From Oscillospiraceae bacterium (GTDB taxonomy: Bacteria; Bacillota; Clostridia; Oscillospirales; Ruminococcaceae), in the NCBI GenBank assembly GCA_017442085.1, contig JAFSAW010000023.1, positions 1 through 51,026 of the forward strand: 51,026 bases of DNA, written 5' to 3'. Of the stretch, positions 47,419-51,026 are shown piece after piece. Numbering within the stretch: position 1 is the first letter of the stretch; every line of letters begins with the position of its first letter. The position numbers were made by a program, and so were the translations under genes. The notes beneath the pieces are model-generated. The model was not told where the DNA came from. It saw nothing but the letters and a program-made list of their open reading frames with translations, and searched no databases.

Positions 47419-48435
47419 TTACAGTTCCACAACTGTGCCGATATTCTTTTCTTCTGCTGCCTCCAGTATCTGTGCCGCTGAGGCAAGGTCCTGCAGGGCG
47501 ATGCCTGTGGAGTCAAACACTGTGATGTCTTCCGCAGATGTTCTGCCTGCCACTGTGCCGTTTATAACCTCACCGATTTCACCACAGTGAGCAGTGAGTA
47601 CGCCATCAAGGTAGGGAATTTCACATTCGCCCACATCAAAGCTCTGTGCCGTATCATCTGCAAAGGCTCTTGCTGATGCAAATAGTGCTCCGTCAATCTC
47701 CTGCTTGCCCTTGAGATCTGCACCTACACAGCTGATATGTGTGCCTTTCTGCACCCACTCCGCTTTTATCATAGGCTGACGGGACGGTGTTGCCGTAAGG
47801 ATAATGTTGCTGTTTCTGACTGCTGTTTCGATATCTTCTTCCGCTGTGATTGTGCAGCTGAGCTGTGCACCGGATTCTTTGAGCAGCTTTTCCACCTTTT
47901 CCGCTATGTTGCCAAGGCGTTCTGCCGCTGCAGACGGGTTATGCGGATTTGCAAGTACAACCTTTTGTACATCAGGTTTTACCAGCAGAGTTGCAGCGAT
48001 AAGGAATGGCGCAAGGGCACCGCAGCCCACCATAAGCAGATTTTTTGCATCCTTGTCTGCAAGATACTTTACACCTATTGCTCCTGCTGCCCCTGTGCGG
48101 TAGTCGGTAATTGGGCCTGCATTCATCAGTGCCTTCGGCTGTCCGTTGGCAATGTCAAATACCATTGTTGTGCCGTGGAGTGTGGGCAGATTTTTTGCGC
48201 TGTTTTCAATATGCCAGCTTACCAGCTTGAAGCCGAAAATGCCCTTGCCGTTAAGATTGCCCGACTTGATGTCAAGGTCAGCCTTGCCCGGTTCAAATTC
48301 GTGGAAAACCATAGGCCAGATTTCCCCTGCGCCCGAGTTCTTTTCACTGTATGCCTGTTCCACCGCCTTTAATGCGTCGGCAAGTGTAAATACCTTTTTT
48401 ATATCTTCCCTGTTAAGTACTCTTATCTTTGCCAT
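47419..48435 (-). CDS. Ornithine cyclodeaminase / mu-crystallin family protein
   Basis: The 338-residue protein has the family layout: an N-terminal dimerisation and substrate part with WPMVFHEFEPGKADLDIKSG, then a Rossmann fold with NLLMVGCGALAPFLIAAT (a GxGxxx-type dinucleotide loop), NIILTATPSRQPMI and HISCVGADLKGKQEID. Members include ornithine cyclodeaminase, ketimine reductases and SbnB-like dehydrogenases, so the substrate is uncertain. It follows the aminotransferase by two bases and precedes argH, implying amino-acid metabolism with an imino or keto intermediate. Confidence 0.85.
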   Translation of the reverse strand: MAKIRVLNREDIKKVFTLADALKAVEQAYSEKNSGAGEIWPMVFHEFEPGKADLDIKSGNLNGKGIFGFKLVSWHIENSAKNLPTLHGTTMVFDIANGQPKALMNAGPITDYRTGAAGAIGVKYLADKDAKNLLMVGCGALAPFLIAATLLVKPDVQKVVLANPHNPSAAAERLGNIAEKVEKLLKESGAQLSCTITAEEDIETAVRNSNIILTATPSRQPMIKAEWVQKGTHISCVGADLKGKQEIDGALFASARAFADDTAQSFDVGECEIPYLDGVLTAHCGEIGEVINGTVAGRTSAEDITVFDSTGIALQDLASAAQILEAAEEKNIGTVVEL

Positions 48436-48437
48436 AA

Positions 48438-49571
48438 CTATTCTCCCTTTGTCACCAATTTAAAATATTCGCTGATTGCCGCAAGACCGTTTTTGAGTGT
48501 TTCGCTGTCGCAGGCATATCCAAGGCGGAAGCAGTGTTCTTCTTCAAAGCAGTCCCCCGGAGTTACAAATGCGCCTGTTTTTTTGTACATATCCATACAC
48601 AGGTCATAGGACGGAATATCAAGATCATAATGTATAAGTGCAGTTGTGCCCGCCATAGGTTTTACATAGCTTACGTGGCTTTCTTCGCTAACCCATCTGT
48701 CCACTTCCGCAAGGTTTTCGCGCACAATAGCTCTGTTTCTTGCCAGCAGTTTATCACTGTGGCTGAGGGCAAGTGCCGCAATGGTTTCGTCAAGCATACC
48801 GCAGCTGATAAGGTTGTAGTCACGATGGGACAGCATTGCCGCCACAGCAGCTTTGTCGTGGGTTGCAATCCAGCCAAGGCGGATGCCCGCAAGGGAGAAC
48901 ACCTTGGACATACTGCTTACAGAGATGCCTTTGTCATATAAATCAACTATGGATTCGCACCATACATCTGTCTGTGTCAGGTGACGGTAAACCTCGTCGC
49001 ACAGAACCCATGCATCAACACTTTTTGCCACATCCACAATTTCCATCAGCATTTCCCTGCTCATCAGTGCACCCGTCGGGTTGTTTGGGTTGTTTACGCA
49101 GATCATCTTTGTCTGCGGTGTAACAAGGCTTTTGAGTTCATTTATATCCAGCAGATAGCTGTTTTCCTTTTTAAGCTGCAGAATATCCACCTTTGCGCCC
49201 ATAGCTTCCGGTATGGAGTAGAGCTGCTGATAGGTAGGCATAATGCTTATGATGTGGTCACCTGCAGAGATAAGGGACATAAACACATGGTGGTTTGCCC
49301 CTGCTGCACCATGGGTAGGCACAATTTCATCGGGAGCGATGGTTTTATAGAGTCTGCTCACACCCTCCTTGAATTTTGGCATACCTGTTATATCACCATA
49401 GGAAAGGCGTCTGGAAAGCAGCATATTGGCAAAGACAGCTTCATCCTCGCCGCAAAGCTGCAGAAGCTGTTTAAGGGAAACGGAATCCACGCAGGTTTCG
49501 GCTATGTTGTATTTTGCGCCGACCTCCCACTCGTTCATCCATTCTTCCACTGCAAAAGGTTTGATTTTCAT
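48438..49571 (-). CDS. PLP-dependent aminotransferase, class I/II
   Basis: The 377-residue enzyme is a fold type I aminotransferase with THGAAGANHHVFMSLISAGD, NNPNNPTGALMS (substrate/cofactor contact), DEVYRHL (Asp to the pyridine N) and SSMSKVFSLAGIRLGWIA (Schiff-base Lys). The donor and acceptor are not evident. It opens the operon and is preceded by a structured leader with promoter; AAGGAGG lies eight bases before ATG. A pairing with the cyclodeaminase-like enzyme suggests successive steps on one amino acid. Confidence 0.88.
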   Translation of the reverse strand: MKIKPFAVEEWMNEWEVGAKYNIAETCVDSVSLKQLLQLCGEDEAVFANMLLSRRLSYGDITGMPKFKEGVSRLYKTIAPDEIVPTHGAAGANHHVFMSLISAGDHIISIMPTYQQLYSIPEAMGAKVDILQLKKENSYLLDINELKSLVTPQTKMICVNNPNNPTGALMSREMLMEIVDVAKSVDAWVLCDEVYRHLTQTDVWCESIVDLYDKGISVSSMSKVFSLAGIRLGWIATHDKAAVAAMLSHRDYNLISCGMLDETIAALALSHSDKLLARNRAIVRENLAEVDRWVSEESHVSYVKPMAGTTALIHYDLDIPSYDLCMDMYKKTGAFVTPGDCFEEEHCFRLGYACDSETLKNGLAAISEYFKLVTKGE

Positions 49572-49591
49572 AAGTTTTCCTCCTTAAAAGT

Positions 49592-49699
49592 AAAAGGCAC
49601 TCAAAGCCTTTCCTTATAACGTAAAATACGCCGTACCTACGGAAACGCTCTGAATGCCTTTTGATCCCCACCCGGTGGTGAGGAAAGCAATATTAAATT
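49592..49699 (-). ncRNA. Structured leader RNA with switch-like pairing
   Basis: The transcript starts near 49699. GCTTTCCT (49681-49688) can pair with AGGAAAGGC (49606-49614), enclosing a CCAC/GTGG hairpin and two small hairpins. The strand AAAAGGCATTCAGAGC (49647-49662) can pair with GCTTTGAGTGCCTTTT (49592-49607), a 16-bp stem ending in T4 just before the RBS. The two long pairings cross each other, so they form a pseudoknot or alternate. I do not recognise a T-box or known riboswitch core. Confidence 0.6.
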
Positions 49700-49705
49700 A
49701 AGAAT

Positions 49706-49734
49706 AATATATCACAAAGTTAAAAAAGTGTCAA
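49706..49734 (-). promoter_or_regulatory. Promoter of the aminotransferase-OCD-argH operon
   Basis: TTGACA (49729-49734) and TATATT (49706-49711) are separated by 17 bp and read leftward into the leader RNA. The match to the vegetative consensus is strong. Confidence 0.88.
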
Positions 49735-49871
49735 TTAATGAAGCTGTTTAATAACCTTTAAAATATATTGGTATTTCTGCCCATTAATTGGACAAAAGAT
49801 CAATTTATCTAACTGTTTTGTATGTAAAATAAAAAACAATTAAATGTTGTTCTCAAAAAATCTTATAATGA

Positions 49872-50006
49872 AAAAACTCATATACACAAATGCACATGAA
49901 ACATTTTAAAGAACAGTTTAGCATTACCGAAAAATTAAAGGCAGAAAATCAGATGTTATGGGTACATATGATGAATGAGATACATCAAACTAATAATTAC
50001 CTTTAA
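49872..50006 (+). pseudogene. TnpV transposon protein remnant (C-terminal part)
   Basis: A frame without an upstream gene body encodes FSITEKLKAENQMLWVHMMN, very like the C-terminal segment of TnpV proteins of clostridial mobile elements (typically TEQLKAENQMLWVQRMN). The rest of TnpV and any transposase are missing. It is either a decayed insertion or its debris. A 36-38-residue peptide could still be made, but no RBS is visible. Confidence 0.6.
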
Positions 50007-50010
50007 CTAT

Positions 50011-50037
50011 AAAAGTGATACAAAGGAAATCACTTTT
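50011..50037 (+). terminator. Terminator-like hairpin after TnpV remnant
   Basis: AAAAGTGAT / ATCACTTTT forms a 9-bp stem with a short loop and A/T flanks directly after the remnant's stop codon. Confidence 0.6.
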
Positions 50038-50078
50038 AAAAATTCAAACAGTTCGGATATAAAATTTTGCACGAGACC

Positions 50079-50130
50079 AAAATCGCAGCTTTTAAATTGC
50101 TATTATCGCAGTTTATCGGCTGCGATTTTT
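50079..50130 (+). terminator. Second terminator-like hairpin in the nagA upstream region
   Basis: AAATCGCAGC / GCTGCGATTT is a 10-bp stem around a 29-base loop (with an inner AATTGC/GCAGTT-like pairing), followed by T5. Confidence 0.65.
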
Positions 50131-50272
50131 TATTCACCGTTTTATCACCAGAAAGTCACCTGTTTTTCATAAACCGGGTGTAATATTTAAGGCACAGGAA
50201 TACATTACAGTTTTATGTTTTCTGTCCCACCATCTCTCCTCTTAAAAACGAAACAGTCCTTTCCTGGATTGC

Positions 50273-50306
50273 AAAACAGCCTTGCACTATGCGTAAGGCT
50301 GTTTTT
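50273..50306 (+). terminator. Terminator-like hairpin upstream of nagA
   Basis: AAAACAGCCTT / AAGGCTGTTTT with an 11-base loop and T-rich end. No gene precedes it closely; it may insulate nagA or be part of a leader that starts further upstream. The remaining bases to 50528 hold only AT-rich sequence. Confidence 0.7.
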
Positions 50307-50528
50307 GCTTTTTATATATTTAAATTTCTTCAAAAACCATTTGTTTTTCTCTGCATTTTGCTATATACTTAAAGATAGCAAAGTGTGTAATCTGCTTTGG
50401 GCACTTTTATGCCAAAAGTATGTACAATTACACAAATATTTGCTATTGTTTAAAACATTTTAAAAGTTTAAAATAAAAATATAGCATTAAAATGTTTTTT
50501 GAAAATATAATTAAAGGAGTGGATTACC

Positions 50529-51026
50529 ATGGTAATTAAAAACGGTAACCTGTTTACAGAAAATGCTGAATTTGTTAAACAGGACATTGCTTTCAGCGGT
50601 GAAAAAATTGACGCTATCGGCGAAAACCTTTGCGGCGAAGAAGTGTTTGACGCAACAGACTGCTACGTTATTCCGGGCTTTGTAGATATACATATCCACG
50701 GTGCATATGGCAGCGACTTCTGCGACAACAGCGAAAACGATATCAACACAATCGCAAAATACCTTGTAAGTCAGGGTGTTACAAGCTTCCTTGGCACAAC
50801 AATGGCTTTTGACGAACCTATCCTCAGCGGTATCTTTGCCACAGCCAACCCATTCTTCAACAAGGTTATTGACGGTCAGGCAACTTTGCGCGGCGTTAAT
50901 ATGGAAGGTCCATTCTTTAACAAAGCAAAAAAAGGTGCACAGGCAGAAAAATATATTGTTGACCCTGACTGGGAAATGTTCAGCCGACTTTTCGAACTCA
51001 GCGGCAGAAACATCCGTCTTCTTGAC
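50529..51026 (+). CDS. nagA: N-acetylglucosamine-6-phosphate deacetylase (5' part)
   Basis: The first 166 codons are present; the gene runs off the window. The sequence contains VIPGFVDIHIHGAYGSDFCD, with the metal-binding HxH, and MEGPFFNKAKKGAQ, with the Glu metal ligand of NagA. The enzyme removes acetate from GlcNAc-6-phosphate, feeding amino sugar breakdown and cell-wall recycling. AAAGGAG lies nine bases upstream of ATG. Upstream is a gene-free region with terminators, so it is probably the first gene of its own transcript. Confidence 0.92.
   Translation, partial: MVIKNGNLFTENAEFVKQDIAFSGEKIDAIGENLCGEEVFDATDCYVIPGFVDIHIHGAYGSDFCDNSENDINTIAKYLVSQGVTSFLGTTMAFDEPILSGIFATANPFFNKVIDGQATLRGVNMEGPFFNKAKKGAQAEKYIVDPDWEMFSRLFELSGRNIRLLD

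Noticed and set aside
49592..49699. T-box or guanidine (ykkC) riboswitch
   Set aside because: The T-box AGGGTGGNACCGCG core is absent and I could not align the conserved ykkC segments, so it is listed only as an unassigned leader.
49975..50172. Rightward 65-codon frame
   Set aside because: It overlaps the end of the TnpV remnant in another frame and runs through two terminator hairpins; no RBS.

Overview
The window is bacterial, from a low-to-moderate GC Bacillota, most likely class Clostridia. The grounds are A-rich Shine-Dalgarno sequences before nearly every gene, the ftsE-ftsX-M23 peptidase-S41 peptidase cluster, a CdaR/PucR-type regulator, a type III pantothenate kinase and a DUF4830-like protein. 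I cannot name the genus from the sequence alone.

Layout. (1) 1-375 is host DNA: a barnase-like RNase reading frame without an export domain, the start of the next gene (probably its inhibitor), and the old terminator of a tRNA-Pro gene. (2) 376-36849 is a complete-looking prophage of about 36.5 kb, bounded by a 16-bp direct repeat that is the 3' end of tRNA-Pro(TGG); the intact tRNA is at 36834-36910 beside the integrase. (3) 36911-45505 is host core genome: cell-wall remodelling (ftsE, ftsX, an M23 hydrolase, an S41-family protein whose catalytic Ser is Tyr), a CdaR-type regulator, an RsuA-type pseudouridine synthase, a DUF4830-like protein, coaX, a cyclophilin and tRNA-Pro(GGG). (4) 45964-49571 is a leftward three-gene operon (aminotransferase, ornithine-cyclodeaminase-family protein, argH) behind a consensus promoter and a structured leader RNA of a class I do not recognise. 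(5) 49572-51026 holds a TnpV transposon remnant, terminators and the 5' part of nagA, which runs off the window.

Prophage logic. Only the immunity/integration block (32.9-36.8 kb: XRE repressor, ImmA/IrrE metallopeptidase, membrane protein, integrase) runs rightward. Everything else is one long leftward series: a Cro-like gene, small early genes, Gp157, a Rad52-like annealing protein, NinB-like, HNH, SSB, a replication initiator with origin-like iterons inside it, DnaB helicase, RusA-like resolvase, a helicase-methyltransferase fusion, MazG-like, many small phage proteins, two Lar-like zinc ribbons, a PAPS-reductase-like protein and an ArpU/RinA-like late regulator. Then come a probable late promoter, a tRNA cluster (Gln, Thr, an odd tRNA-like element, Trp), packaging genes, portal, scaffold, P22-like coat protein, a short-tail connector and nozzle, holin, lysozyme, and two proteins that look like internal (DNA-ejection) virion proteins, one of 1778 residues. 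No tape-measure or sheath gene is present, so this looks like a temperate short-tailed (podovirus-type) phage.

Most interesting signals: a five-copy repeat array with covarying hairpins in the early operon (20204-20379); an ImmA/IrrE peptidase ending in an SSB-like tip almost identical to the tip of the phage's own SSB; 10-bp-phased TTGCAT repeats forming a late promoter, with a look-alike at the extreme left end of the prophage pointing out through the attachment site toward the barnase-like gene; a phage tRNA-Trp with a swapped C19-G56 tertiary pair; a tRNA-like RNA of unknown type; a structured early leader and a convergent small-RNA unit; and an apparent S41 pseudoprotease in the host divisome cluster.
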